This document shows, one piece after another, positions 1 to 8,085 of a DNA stretch of 30,770 bases. Under the pieces are notes generated by a model that had not been told where the DNA came from, made no database searches, and was given only the letters and a program-made list of their open reading frames with translations. This DNA is from Spirochaetaceae bacterium. Lineage in GTDB: Bacteria > Spirochaetota > Spirochaetia > SZUA-6 > Bin103. The stretch is from contig JAPOQV010000474.1 of NCBI GenBank assembly GCA_026710565.1, positions 1 through 30,770 on the forward strand, in the 5' to 3' direction. The first letter of the stretch is position 1. Each line of letters opens with the position of its first letter. A program made the position numbers and the translations under genes.

Positions 1-1
1 G

Positions 2-709
2 CGCCACCACGGCGTCGACAAGGCGATCATGAAGCGGGCCGACGTGCTGCCGCACGGGCTGATCAACGACCTTGAGGTGCTGGGCGCGCGGGGCGAGCGG
101 CTGCAGGAGTACGTGAGCTGGATCGCCGAACGCATCGCTTGCCACGCACCGCCGGACTACCGGCCGGAATTGCACATCGACGTGTACGGCATGGTCGGCG
201 TCGCCTTCGAACACGACGTCGGGCGGATGGCCGACTACATCGCCGGGCTGGGCGAGCGGGCGCTGCCGCATCGGCTCAGCGTGGAGACGCCGGTGCTGAT
301 GGACTCGCGGAGCGCCCAGATCGAGACGCTGGCGGCCCTGCGCTCGGCGCTCGCCGCGCGCGAGCCGCGCGTGTCGATCATCGTCGACGAGTGGGCCAAC
401 ACGCTTGCGGACATCCGCGCCTTCATCGCCGCAGGCTCCGTGGACATGGTCAACGTGAAGAGCCCGGACCTGGGCTCCATCCTCAACGCCGGCCGGGCGA
501 TCCTGGACTGCAAGGCGGCCGGCGTGCGGCCGATCCTGGGCGGCTCCTGCGCGGACACCGACCAGTCGGCGCGGGTCATCGCCCACCTGGCGCTGGCCAC
601 CGAGCCGGCCTGGGTGCTGGCGCGCCCCGGCATGGGGATCGACGAAGGCCTGCAGATCGTCGGCAACGAGATGGCGCGCACGCTGGCGCTGATCGGAGCG
701 CCGCGCTGA
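2..709 (+). CDS. mal: methylaspartate ammonia-lyase, C-terminal part (5' end outside window)
   Basis: Enolase-superfamily lyase that interconverts L-threo-3-methylaspartate and mesaconate plus ammonia, used in glutamate fermentation or methylaspartate cycles; cytosolic. The reading frame is open from base 2, so the N-terminal half lies upstream. Counting from the Met at base 29, the fragment has His9 (LPH), Asp51 (HIDVYG), Glu86 (VETP), Asp120 (VDEW) and Lys144 (NVKSPDLG). Asp, Glu, Asp and Lys have exactly the spacing of the clostridial enzyme's three Mg ligands and catalytic Lys (238, 273, 307, 331), and His9 fits catalytic His194 with a 2-residue offset. The fragment therefore looks catalytically complete. 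The stop overlaps the start of the next gene (TGATG), implying coupled translation. No glutamate mutase gene is visible in the window. Confidence 0.92.
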   Translation, partial: RHHGVDKAIMKRADVLPHGLINDLEVLGARGERLQEYVSWIAERIACHAPPDYRPELHIDVYGMVGVAFEHDVGRMADYIAGLGERALPHRLSVETPVLMDSRSAQIETLAALRSALAAREPRVSIIVDEWANTLADIRAFIAAGSVDMVNVKSPDLGSILNAGRAILDCKAAGVRPILGGSCADTDQSARVIAHLALATEPAWVLARPGMGIDEGLQIVGNEMARTLALIGAPR

Positions 710-1566
710 TGGCCACGCAACTGCTGCCGGCGGTGAACGGCGACGGCCTGCCGGTCGTGCCGATGAGCGATGAGCAGAAGTACCTGTTCGACCTGAAGGG
801 CTGGATCGCCCTGCCCGGCCTGCTCGACGAGGCGCAGCTCGCGCCGATCCGCGAGCACCAGATGCGGTTCCTGTACCACCCGGAGGAGTTGCCGCCGGAA
901 GAGCGCGACAACCACGGCGGCCCGTCGCAGGTGCTGCTGGACGAGCCGGCGCTGGTCGGCATCCTCAACGAGGTCATCTCCCATCCGCCGCTGGCGGCCT
1001 CCGACTGCTACGGGTTCCGCTTCGATCACACCTATACCAGCCACCGCCAGGCCGGCCACGACAACTTCAACCCGCACGGCGGCGGCGGACTATTCAACTT
1101 CTGCGGCGACTCCCACCTCTACCAGATGCATCCGGGCCGCATCCACGCCGGCCTGGTGCGCGTGGTGTGGGAGCTGAACGAGGTCGCCGCGGGCGAGGGC
1201 GGCACGCTGTTCCTGTCCGGCAGCCACAAGAGCGCCTTTCCGCGCCCGGAGGCGCTGTCCGGCCGCGACAGCGCGCTGTGGGAGACCTACTCCTGCCCGG
1301 CCGGCTCTGCGGTCATTTTCACCGAGGCGCTCTGCCACAGCGGCACCCGCTGGACCAACGAAACGCGCGACCGGCTGAGCCTGTTCACCTGCTACAACAC
1401 CGTCAACGCCAAGTGGGGCAAGGGCTGCCCGCCGCCGGAGGTGATCGCCGCCATGCCGCCCCTGCGCCGCACGCTGTTCCGCGGCGTCTGGCACGGCATG
1501 CGCGAGGTCCCCGGCATCAACAAGTACCATGACGAAGCCAACACCGGGCGCTTCGCCGCCGGCTGA
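709..1566 (+). CDS. phytanoyl-CoA dioxygenase (PhyH) family protein
   Basis: 285-aa protein of the Fe(II)/2-oxoglutarate-dependent PhyH fold. Visible marks: an N-terminal GWIALPGLLD segment (res 31-40, the usual 'G(F/Y)xxxxxxL' opening), PHGGGG around res 122-127, GGTLFLSGSHKSAFP (res 164-178, the conserved 'GGxxxxPGSHK' strand) and a distal His210 with Arg220/Arg222 (CHSGTRW...RDRLSL), which fit the second iron His and the 2-oxoglutarate-binding Arg. The proximal metal motif reads His-Gly-Gly (123-125) instead of His-x-Asp/Glu. The start is the ATG overlapping the mal stop; a much longer open frame upstream is antisense-type GC artefact lying over mal. Substrate unknown; co-translation with mal suggests a small acid or its derivative. 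Hydroxylase versus another oxidative outcome cannot be decided from sequence. Confidence 0.85.
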   Translation: MATQLLPAVNGDGLPVVPMSDEQKYLFDLKGWIALPGLLDEAQLAPIREHQMRFLYHPEELPPEERDNHGGPSQVLLDEPALVGILNEVISHPPLAASDCYGFRFDHTYTSHRQAGHDNFNPHGGGGLFNFCGDSHLYQMHPGRIHAGLVRVVWELNEVAAGEGGTLFLSGSHKSAFPRPEALSGRDSALWETYSCPAGSAVIFTEALCHSGTRWTNETRDRLSLFTCYNTVNAKWGKGCPPPEVIAAMPPLRRTLFRGVWHGMREVPGINKYHDEANTGRFAAG

Positions 1567-1605
1567 CTCACACGCTTCGTCTCTCCGCTCGCTGGTAGAC
1601 GGCTC

Positions 1606-1830
1606 TCAGCCCCAGACCTCTTCGTGCGAGAGGGCCGTGTCCCGGAACGACCCTTCGCGCTCACCCGCCAGCTCCGCCAGCGCCACGTCCTCTTCCATCA
1701 CCAGCGCGTCCCGGATGAGATCGCGCGCCGCCATCGACAGCGATATCCCCCGCTGCTCTGCAAGCCGTTCGATCTGCTCGTAGACTGGGGGATCGACGAC
1801 GATGTTTATCCTGGGGTTCCTTGACGGCAT
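1606..1830 (-). CDS. orphan ribbon-helix-helix antitoxin-like protein
   Basis: 74-aa acidic protein. The N-terminus (RINIVVDPPVYEQIERLAEQ) has the strand-helix-helix pattern of RHH/CopG-type DNA-binding antitoxins: a short beta strand followed by helices with SLSMAARDLIRDAL as the second helix. The C-terminal tail (DVALAELAGEREGSF) resembles RelB/CopG-like antitoxins that bind a RelE-type toxin. No toxin frame is present: downstream on this strand the next sequence is the 3' end of the PhyH gene, 40 bp away, and upstream is a divergent peptidase gene. A purine-rich AGGAA-like site lies ahead of the ATG. It could be a remnant of a TA pair or a solitary regulator acting on the divergent gene. 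Confidence 0.75.
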   Translation of the reverse strand: MPSRNPRINIVVDPPVYEQIERLAEQRGISLSMAARDLIRDALVMEEDVALAELAGEREGSFRDTALSHEEVWG

Positions 1831-1901
1831 GGCTTCGTTCCTTCGATCCGGTGTAACACTCTTGACGCTCCCTCCTCAAGCTACGCCACGAACGGCCGAC
1901 C

Positions 1902-2954
1902 ATGGCTGAGTTGCCTGTCGTCGAGCTGCGCGGGTCCAGCGCCGAGCGGGGGCGGCAGCACGGGCGCGCCCTGCGGCCGCAGATTGAGCAGGCGATCGGG
2001 TTCTATGCCGGGCTGTTCGGCCGGCTGGGGCTGGCCGGCGCCGACGTGCGCCGCCGCGCCGAGCGCTTCGTCGAGCCCACGCACCGGCTCAACCCGCTGC
2101 TGGCGGCCGAGTTCGAGGGGATCGCCGATGGGGCGCGCTGCCACCTGCACGACGTCTACACGCTGTCGGCGCGCTACGAGATCGCCTACACGGAGGTGGC
2201 GCTCGGCGAGTGCTCGAACGTGTTCGTCGGCTCGGAACGGTCGACCACGGACGCCACGCTTCTCGGCCAGAACTGGGACTGGCGCCCGGAAGTGGCGGCG
2301 TTCGTGGTGATCCTGCGCAGCCGGTGCGACGACGGGCCCGACCACGTGGTGATCAGCGAGTGCGGGCAGCCCGGGAAATTCGGCCTGAACTCCGCCGGGC
2401 TCGGCCTAGTGGCGGCCGGCCTGGACTGCACGGCAAGGCACGCGAGCGGCGAGCAGCTCTACGTCGGCCTCAAGCGCACGGTGCTGCAGTGCGAATCGAT
2501 CGAAGAGGCCCGGGCGATCCTCACCCGGAACCCGCCGCTGGCCACCGTGAACGTGATCGCGGCCGGGCCGTCAGGCGCCGGCTGCGAGATCGAGTACACG
2601 CCGGCCGGTCCGATCGTGCGCGATCTGGCGCCCGCCGAGCTCTACTGGCACACCAACCACTGCCGCGAGGCCGACGAGCCCAGCGCGTTCGCGAACAGCA
2701 AGAGGCGCGGCCGGCGCTGGAGCGCCCTGACCGCCGGCGTCGGTGCCTGCGACGTGTCGCCGCGGACGCTCGAGTCCTGGCTCGCCGACCGGGAAGGCGA
2801 CGACAGCATCTGCCAGACACCGCGCCCGGGCGACGAGCGAATCACGACCCTGGAGACCCTGTCCTCGCTGGTGCTGGACCTGCGCGCACGCACCCTGTGG
2901 GCGACCGCCGGCCCGTCCCATCAGGCCCCCTACCGCCCGTACCGCCTGCCCTGA
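1902..2954 (+). CDS. C45-family autoproteolytic acyltransferase/amide hydrolase
   Basis: 350-aa Ntn-hydrolase resembling acyl-CoA:6-aminopenicillanate acyltransferase (peptidase family C45). These precursors cleave themselves before a Cys that becomes the N-terminal nucleophile; here Cys104 in GECSNVFVG fits. Supporting motifs are the N-terminal ELRGSSAERGRQHGRALR (family 'G(s/t)..erGrqhG' signature), GQNWDW (equivalent of the 'G(R/Q)NxDW' strand after the nucleophile), and GKFGLNSAGLGL. The C-terminal half carries the TVNVIAAG and HTNH elements of the core. No signal peptide is visible, so it is probably cytosolic. Bacterial members mostly have unknown amide substrates; a role in trimming N-acyl amino acids or small peptides imported by the following transporter is inference. 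Start ATG is preceded by no clear SD. Confidence 0.85.
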   Translation: MAELPVVELRGSSAERGRQHGRALRPQIEQAIGFYAGLFGRLGLAGADVRRRAERFVEPTHRLNPLLAAEFEGIADGARCHLHDVYTLSARYEIAYTEVALGECSNVFVGSERSTTDATLLGQNWDWRPEVAAFVVILRSRCDDGPDHVVISECGQPGKFGLNSAGLGLVAAGLDCTARHASGEQLYVGLKRTVLQCESIEEARAILTRNPPLATVNVIAAGPSGAGCEIEYTPAGPIVRDLAPAELYWHTNHCREADEPSAFANSKRRGRRWSALTAGVGACDVSPRTLESWLADREGDDSICQTPRPGDERITTLETLSSLVLDLRARTLWATAGPSHQAPYRPYRLP

Positions 2955-3039
2955 GCGCGGTGGTGATGAAGCCCGCGCCGGCATCGACTACACTCCCGCG
3001 CGGCCGCATCACGCAAGACGGCCGTTCGAGGAGGAATAC

Positions 3040-4671
3040 ATGACATTGCGTATTGGCGTCGCCCTCTTGGCGGCGTGTCTGGCCGCTGGCGCCGCGTTTG
3101 CCGCGCCGGCGGAAGAAGAGATGGCCGTCGCCATGGCGCCCGGGCCGATCGGCGCGTACGACCCGCCGATCGAGGCCAGCATCGTCGCCCAGGTCCTGGT
3201 CGACCAGCAGTTCGCCGACGGCGACAGCTTCGAGAACAACCCCTGGACGCGAAGCTGGCTGGACGAGCTCGGCATCCAGGTGAACCCGGTCTGGATCGCG
3301 CGCACGGACGATCAGTACGACCAGAAGATCGCCGTCACCATCGCCTCCGGAGAGCTGCCCGACATCATGCTGCTGGAGCAGGACAAGCTGGTGTCGCTGG
3401 CGCGGGCCGGCAAGCTGGCGCCGCTCGGCGCGCTCTACGAGGAGTACATCCTGCCCGAGTTGCGCGAGCACCTGGACTGGAGCCCGATCACCCTGGAGGC
3501 CGGCTCCGTGGACGGCGAGCTCTACGCGCTCCCGGACTACAACCGGCAGCCGTTCGCCAAGTACCTGTGGATCCGCAACGACTGGCAGGACGCCGTCGGC
3601 CTGCCCGATCCCAAGACCATGGACGACGTGATCGAGCTGGCGCGCGCGTTCGCCACGCAGGACCCGGACGGCAACGGCAAGGACGACACCTTCGGCCTGC
3701 CGCTGGACAAGGACTTCAAGTTCCTGGGCGAGGGCTTCTTCGCCGGCTACGGCGCCTACCCGGCCAACTTCATCGCCGACATGTGGCTGGAGCGCAACGG
3801 CCGCCTGGAGTTCGCCGGCGTGCAGCCGGAGGTGCGCACCGCGCTGGGCAAGCTGCGCGAGATGTCCGACGAGGGGCTGCTCGATCCCGAGTTCGTGGTC
3901 AAGGATCGCGGCGCCGCCTACGGCGACGTCGCCGCAGGCAAGTACGGCCTGCTGTACGGCGAGCGCTGGAACCCGGCGTGGCCCCTGCGCCAGTTCCGGG
4001 ACAACAACCCCGACGAGGACTGGCACTGGGTCGACCTGCCTTCCGAGGACGGTTCGGTGGCGCTGTCGCCGTCCAACCTCAAGCCGCCCACCTACTTCGC
4101 GGTGCGGGCCGACTATCCCAACCCGGAGGCGATGATCAAGCTGTACAACCACACCTACGTGCACGGCTCGACCCGCGAGGCCGACCTCAACGTGTACGAC
4201 GAAGGGATCGGCATCAACCACGTGCGGCTGTTCCACAACATCCGCATGTTCGCCGGCCACGACCTGGCCCTGCGCCTCAACGCGGCGCTGGAGGACGGCG
4301 ACACCTCGCGGCTCTCGGAAGGCCCGGAGATGAGAACGTTCAACCAGATCAAGGGGTACGCCGACGGCGAAACCGGGATCACCGACAACTGGATCTCCTA
4401 TCGTGTCAACGGCCCGGACGGCCCGATGGTCGCGGTGGGCGAGCTCTACGACTCCGACCACTTCGTGTACAACCAGTTCTACGGCCCGCTCGGCAACGCC
4501 TACCTGCAGCGCGGCGCCACGCTCAACTCCATGAAGGAGGAGGTCTTCGCCAAGATCATCATCGGCGAGGAGCCGCTGGAGGCGTTCGACACCTTCGTCG
4601 AGGACTGGTACCGGCTCGGCGGCCAGGACGTCACCGACGAGGTCAACGAGTGGTGGCAGACCACGCAGTAG
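3040..4671 (+). CDS. extracellular solute-binding protein, LplA/YtcQ-like (family 1)
   Basis: 543-aa periplasmic binding protein of a carbohydrate ABC importer. A strong SD (GAGGAGG, 3028-3034) sits 5 nt before the ATG at 3040, which fixes the start although the frame is open further upstream. The signal peptide is hydrophobic from res 5 with an Ala-Phe-Ala|Ala-type cleavage near res 22; a lipobox-like LAAC at 10-13 also exists, so lipoprotein processing is possible but the h-region would be very short. The mature protein has the family pattern: KIAVTIASGELPDIM (res ~100), PDYNRQPFAKYLWIRNDW, and a C-terminal region with VEDWYRLGGQDV as in LplA-type proteins. It is followed by two cognate permeases. 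Polysaccharide-derived or aldouronate-like sugars are the usual ligands of the family; the real ligand is unknown. Confidence 0.9.
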   Translation: MTLRIGVALLAACLAAGAAFAAPAEEEMAVAMAPGPIGAYDPPIEASIVAQVLVDQQFADGDSFENNPWTRSWLDELGIQVNPVWIARTDDQYDQKIAVTIASGELPDIMLLEQDKLVSLARAGKLAPLGALYEEYILPELREHLDWSPITLEAGSVDGELYALPDYNRQPFAKYLWIRNDWQDAVGLPDPKTMDDVIELARAFATQDPDGNGKDDTFGLPLDKDFKFLGEGFFAGYGAYPANFIADMWLERNGRLEFAGVQPEVRTALGKLREMSDEGLLDPEFVVKDRGAAYGDVAAGKYGLLYGERWNPAWPLRQFRDNNPDEDWHWVDLPSEDGSVALSPSNLKPPTYFAVRADYPNPEAMIKLYNHTYVHGSTREADLNVYDEGIGINHVRLFHNIRMFAGHDLALRLNAALEDGDTSRLSEGPEMRTFNQIKGYADGETGITDNWISYRVNGPDGPMVAVGELYDSDHFVYNQFYGPLGNAYLQRGATLNSMKEEVFAKIIIGEEPLEAFDTFVEDWYRLGGQDVTDEVNEWWQTTQ

Positions 4672-4710
4672 GGAGTCCCCGGTAATCTCTCGGACGCGAC
4701 GGAGCAGGGC

Positions 4711-5652
4711 GTGAGCGCCACCGTGCGCCCCGAGCTCCGCCGCTTCTGGCGCCGCCGGCGCGACCGGCCGCCGGCGGCGCCGCTGCATCTGATGATGCTG
4801 CCGGCCGTGGTGGTGGTGGCGATCTTCGCCTACCTGCCGATGTACGGCGCCATCATGGCGTTTCAGTACTTCGACCCCGCGCTCGGCCTGTTCGGCCGCC
4901 AGCCCTGGGTCGGCTGGGACAACTTCCGCTACGTCTTCTCCCTGCCGAACTTCGGCAACGTCATCTACAACACGTTCGTGATCTCCGCCTGGAAGATCGT
5001 GCTCGGGCTGGCGCTTCCGGTCGGCGTGGCGCTGCTGCTCAACGAGATGGGCAGCATGCCGGCCAAGCGCACGATCCAGTCGGTGATCTACATGCCCCAC
5101 TTCCTGTCGTGGGTCATCCTGGGCGGCATCTTCCTGGTGATCCTGTCGCCGCCCTCCGGCATGGTGAACGGAGTGCTGGAATGGCTCGGCATCGAGCCGA
5201 TCTTCTTCCTGGGCAGCAACCGCTGGTTCCGGTTCACGGTCGTCACCACCCACCTGTGGAAGGAGGTCGGCTGGGGCACGATCACCTCCCTGGCGGCGCT
5301 CCCCGGCATCGACGAGACCCTGTACGCGGCCCCCTCCATCGACGGCGCCAGCCGCATGCAGCAGACCCGCTACGTGACCATTCCCGGCATCAGCCACGTC
5401 ATCGTGCTGCTCGGCGTCCTCAGTCTGGGCCAGGCGCTGCACGCCGGCTTCGACCAGATCTTCAACCTGTACAGCCCGGTGGTCTACGAGACCGGCGACA
5501 TCATCAGCACGTTCGTGTACCGCGTCGGCCTGCTGGAGGCGCAGTACAGCGTGGCGGCGGCGGTGGGGCTGTTCCAGTCCGTGGTCTCGCTGGTGCTGAT
5601 CAGCCTGTCCTACTGGCTGGCGGTCCGCTACGCCGACTACCGGATCTTCTGA
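4711..5652 (+). CDS. carbohydrate ABC transporter permease, LplB-like
   Basis: 313-aa inner-membrane permease with six predicted transmembrane segments, the first at MMLPAVVVVAIFAYLPMYGA and the last near the C-terminus (SVVSLVLISLSYWLAVRYAD). The cytoplasmic coupling loop reads LYAAPSIDGASRMQQ, the EAA-type loop of sugar permeases, with Ala in place of the usual Glu. The start is GTG at 4711 with GGAG (4701-4704) 6 nt ahead. It lies 39 nt after the binding-protein gene and its stop overlaps the next permease (TGATG), so the three genes form one operon. No ATPase gene is adjacent; transporters of this type commonly share an MsmK/UgpC-like ATPase encoded elsewhere. Confidence 0.92.
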   Translation: MSATVRPELRRFWRRRRDRPPAAPLHLMMLPAVVVVAIFAYLPMYGAIMAFQYFDPALGLFGRQPWVGWDNFRYVFSLPNFGNVIYNTFVISAWKIVLGLALPVGVALLLNEMGSMPAKRTIQSVIYMPHFLSWVILGGIFLVILSPPSGMVNGVLEWLGIEPIFFLGSNRWFRFTVVTTHLWKEVGWGTITSLAALPGIDETLYAAPSIDGASRMQQTRYVTIPGISHVIVLLGVLSLGQALHAGFDQIFNLYSPVVYETGDIISTFVYRVGLLEAQYSVAAAVGLFQSVVSLVLISLSYWLAVRYADYRIF

Positions 5653-6587
5653 TGGCGGCAGAGGCGACGGTCGAGCCACGCGCGGACGCCCCGCGCCGGC
5701 TGCGCAAGCGGGTCGGGCCGGGCAGGATCGCGTTCCAGACCGGCAACTACACGCTGATGGCGCTGTACGCGGCGGTCTGCTTCATCCCGCTGCTGCACAT
5801 CCTGGCGGTGTCGTTCAGCACCGGCGCCGCCGCGGTGGCCAACCTGGTCGGGCTGTGGCCGGTGGGGTTCAACACCAAGGCCTACGAGTTCGTGGCCACA
5901 CGCGTCGAGTTCCTGCGCTCGGTCGGCGTGTCGTTCCTGCGCCTGGGCGCTGCCCTGCCGATCTACATGGTGTTCAACTGCATCACCGCCTACGCGCTGT
6001 CGAAAAGGGAGAAGCTGTTCCCGTGGCGGCCGGTCTACCTGTGGTTCCTGTTCGTCACCATGCTGTTCAGCGGCGGTCTGATCCCGACCTACTTCGTGGT
6101 GCTGAAGATGGGGCTGATCAACCGTTTCTGGTCGCTCTTGATCCCGCTGCTGCCGACACAGGTGTTCAACATCATCCTGCTGCTCAACTTCTTCCGCCGT
6201 GTCCCCGTGGAGATGGAGGAAGCGGCGTTCATCGACGGCGCCGGCCACCTGCAGATCCTGTGGCGGGTCTACCTGCCGGTCTCCACCGCGGCCATCGCCA
6301 CCATCTCCCTGTTCGTGCTGGTGTTCCACTGGAACGAGTGGTTCTTCGGACTGATCTACCTGAACGACCCGCGCAAGTTTCCGCTCGCCACCTATCTGCG
6401 CACCATCCTGATCGACCTCACCTCCGTGGACCTGGACTACGCCGACGAGGAGTTCTTCCGGTTCATCTCCGACGAGACCTCGAAGGCGGCGCAGATCTTC
6501 ATAGGCATGGTGCCGATCCTGCTGGTGTACCCGTTCCTGCAGCGCTACTTCACCAAGGGGCTGGTGCTGGGCGCGGTCAAGGGATAG
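5652..6587 (+). CDS. carbohydrate ABC transporter permease, YtcP/LplC-like
   Basis: 311-aa second permease of the same importer, MalG-like. Hydrophobic segments begin at YTLMALYAAVCFIPLLHILA and end at IFIGMVPILLVYPFLQRYF. The coupling loop EEAAFIDGAGHLQILWRV is a canonical EAA motif (E-E-A-A-x-x-D-G-A), and the end (F-T-K-G-L-V-L-G-A-V-K-G) is the typical terminus of this family. ATG at 5652 overlaps the upstream stop; the stop at 6585-6587 shares one base with the GTG of the HIT gene. With the first permease it should form the heterodimeric channel for the substrate delivered by the binding protein at 3040. Confidence 0.93.
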   Translation: MAAEATVEPRADAPRRLRKRVGPGRIAFQTGNYTLMALYAAVCFIPLLHILAVSFSTGAAAVANLVGLWPVGFNTKAYEFVATRVEFLRSVGVSFLRLGAALPIYMVFNCITAYALSKREKLFPWRPVYLWFLFVTMLFSGGLIPTYFVVLKMGLINRFWSLLIPLLPTQVFNIILLLNFFRRVPVEMEEAAFIDGAGHLQILWRVYLPVSTAAIATISLFVLVFHWNEWFFGLIYLNDPRKFPLATYLRTILIDLTSVDLDYADEEFFRFISDETSKAAQIFIGMVPILLVYPFLQRYFTKGLVLGAVKG

Positions 6588-7057
6588 TGGGCGGCTGCGT
6601 CTTCTGCCGGATCGTGGCCGGCGGGGAGCCGTGCAGCCGCGTACACGAGGACGACGTCTCCCTGGGCTTCATGGGGATCCGCGCCGCGCGTCCCGGCGAG
6701 CTGATGGTCATCCCCAAGCAGCACATCGACCACTTCTGCGACCTCCCCGACGACCTTGCGGCCCACATCCTGCTGGTCGCGCAGCGGCTCTCGCGGACGA
6801 TTCGCCGGACGCTGCGCCCCAAGCGCGTCGGCTTGGTCGTTCACGGGTTCGGCGTCCCGCACGCCCACCTGCTGGTCGTGCCCCAGCACGAGCCTACCGA
6901 CATCACCTCCGGCCGCCACATCCGCATCGAAGAGGGGCGCATCGCGTTCGGCACGCGCCACCTGGAGGTGCCCCGCCAAGAGCTCGACGCCGTGGCGGCC
7001 TCGCTTGCGGAGCGGTCGCTTTCATGGGTCCGCCGAGGTCGCCAGCCCGACACGTAA
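6587..7057 (+). CDS. HIT (histidine triad) family protein with altered triad
   Basis: 156-aa nucleotide-binding protein of the HIT superfamily, whose members hydrolyse or transfer nucleotidyl groups from phosphoramidates, dinucleoside polyphosphates or nucleotide sugars. N-terminal GGCVFCRIVAGGEPCSRVHED is the standard opening with a Cys-x-x-Cys pair; PGELMVIPKQHIDHF is the next core strand. The triad segment is GVPHAHLLVVP, so it reads His-x-His-x-Leu instead of His-x-His-x-His; the central nucleophile His is kept. Start is GTG at 6587 sharing one base with the permease stop, which argues for translational coupling to the transporter operon. A C-terminal extension of ~50 residues follows the triad. 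Activity may be altered rather than lost, since GalT-like relatives also vary the third position. Confidence 0.85.
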   Translation: MGGCVFCRIVAGGEPCSRVHEDDVSLGFMGIRAARPGELMVIPKQHIDHFCDLPDDLAAHILLVAQRLSRTIRRTLRPKRVGLVVHGFGVPHAHLLVVPQHEPTDITSGRHIRIEEGRIAFGTRHLEVPRQELDAVAASLAERSLSWVRRGRQPDT

Positions 7058-7086
7058 GGATTCGCGTCCCCTTCAGTGCATCCGCC

Positions 7087-7521
7087 TTACGTCGCGTCGC
7101 TGGATTCCACGAGCCCCTCGAGTTCTCGCGTGAGCTCGCTGAACACGCCGTTCATCTTGACCAAGTGCTCGTGCACGGTGGCATCGGCCAAGCCGACGTA
7201 CTCGTGGGCCAGGACATTGCGGAACCCACCGAGCCCGCGCAGCGATTCGTAAAGATCCGCAGAGATCAGGGCATGCCGGTGCGCGTTGGTCAGGATCTCT
7301 TCGTAGGTGTCGCTGACCACCTCGTGCCGCGCGCTCAGAACGTGGTCCAGAATGTCGAGGACGCTCCCGGCGATGAGGAAGAGCAATCGCTCGACCGCAT
7401 ACCGTGTCGTTCGGCTCCGCAGATAGTCGTCAAGAGAGAAGGCTCGCCACTGAGACAGGTCCGCACCGTACTGGCGCAGCAACTCGAGCCTCTCCAGCAA
7501 GCTCTTAGGCCGATACACCAT
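7087..7521 (-). CDS. hepT: HepT-like toxin (DUF86, HEPN RNase fold)
   Basis: 144-aa all-helical HEPN-family protein. The catalytic RX4HXY motif is intact as RNVLAHEY (Arg101, His106, Tyr108). The upstream region YAVERLLFLIAGSVLDILDHVL is the conserved HEPN helix with the paired core. In characterised HepT/MntA systems the toxin is an RNase (or tRNA-targeting) that is neutralised by AMPylation of its active-site Tyr by the cognate nucleotidyltransferase. Its ATG lies 17 nt inside the 3' end of the mntA-like gene, consistent with a co-translated antitoxin-toxin operon. It converges with the HIT gene with 29 nt between them. Confidence 0.9.
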   Translation of the reverse strand: MVYRPKSLLERLELLRQYGADLSQWRAFSLDDYLRSRTTRYAVERLLFLIAGSVLDILDHVLSARHEVVSDTYEEILTNAHRHALISADLYESLRGLGGFRNVLAHEYVGLADATVHEHLVKMNGVFSELTRELEGLVESSDAT

Positions 7522-7945
7522 TGCGCCGGTTCCTGCGCCGCTGCAGGTACAAGATGCGGTCCCGATACCGCCAGATCACCCGCCGCTCGAATTCGTTCAG
7601 TCGATCGGCGTCCGCGTAGTGAAGGAGCGTCCCGTCCCGGATCACCGAGAACGCCACTCCCGCTTCCGCCTGGTTCAGCCAGACCAAATCCAACCGCTCC
7701 GTGTGCAACAGGCCGGTAAGTGTCCCACGCAACGCGAACAGGTCATCCCATCGGAAGTCGTCCGTCGTGTATATGGCAAGGTCCACGTCCGAGTGGGCGC
7801 CCCCCTCGCCCACCGCGCGCGACCCGAACAAGTACACGGCCTCGGTGCGGGCATCGCTGACCGTCGCCGGCAGCAGCAGGTCGACGCACTCGCTCGTCGA
7901 CAGGCCTACGGGCCTGGTCCCCTTCCATCGCTCGCGTACCGCCAT
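7505..7945 (-). CDS. mntA: MntA-like minimal nucleotidyltransferase antitoxin
   Basis: 146-aa minimal nucleotidyltransferase. The GSX10DXD metal/nucleotide motif is exact: Gly41-Ser42, ten residues, then Asp53-Val-Asp55; a third acidic position is offered by RLDLVWLN. Located immediately upstream of, and overlapping, the HepT-like toxin gene by 17 bp. In the family it transfers AMP to the toxin tyrosine and thereby silences it. The N-terminal ~30 residues before the core are slightly longer than minimal members. Cys20 and flanking sequence carry no obvious extra domain. Confidence 0.9.
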   Translation of the reverse strand: MAVRERWKGTRPVGLSTSECVDLLLPATVSDARTEAVYLFGSRAVGEGGAHSDVDLAIYTTDDFRWDDLFALRGTLTGLLHTERLDLVWLNQAEAGVAFSVIRDGTLLHYADADRLNEFERRVIWRYRDRILYLQRRRNRRNGVSA

Positions 7946-8085
7946 GTCGCTCCGCTCGGAACGTCACTGTATCGGCAGCGCCCGGTCACGGCCACCGTTT
8001 GAGCAGGACGATTGAGTCCGGGTTCCGGCAGCGGCCACCGCCTGGCGCGCCGAACCGGTGGGCGTCGCACCCCGTCCCTGATGCC

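Noticed and set aside
2842..5679. A 945-codon open frame on the minus strand
   Set aside because: It lies opposite the binding-protein and permease genes, which have clear motifs and ribosome binding sites; the antisense frame has none.
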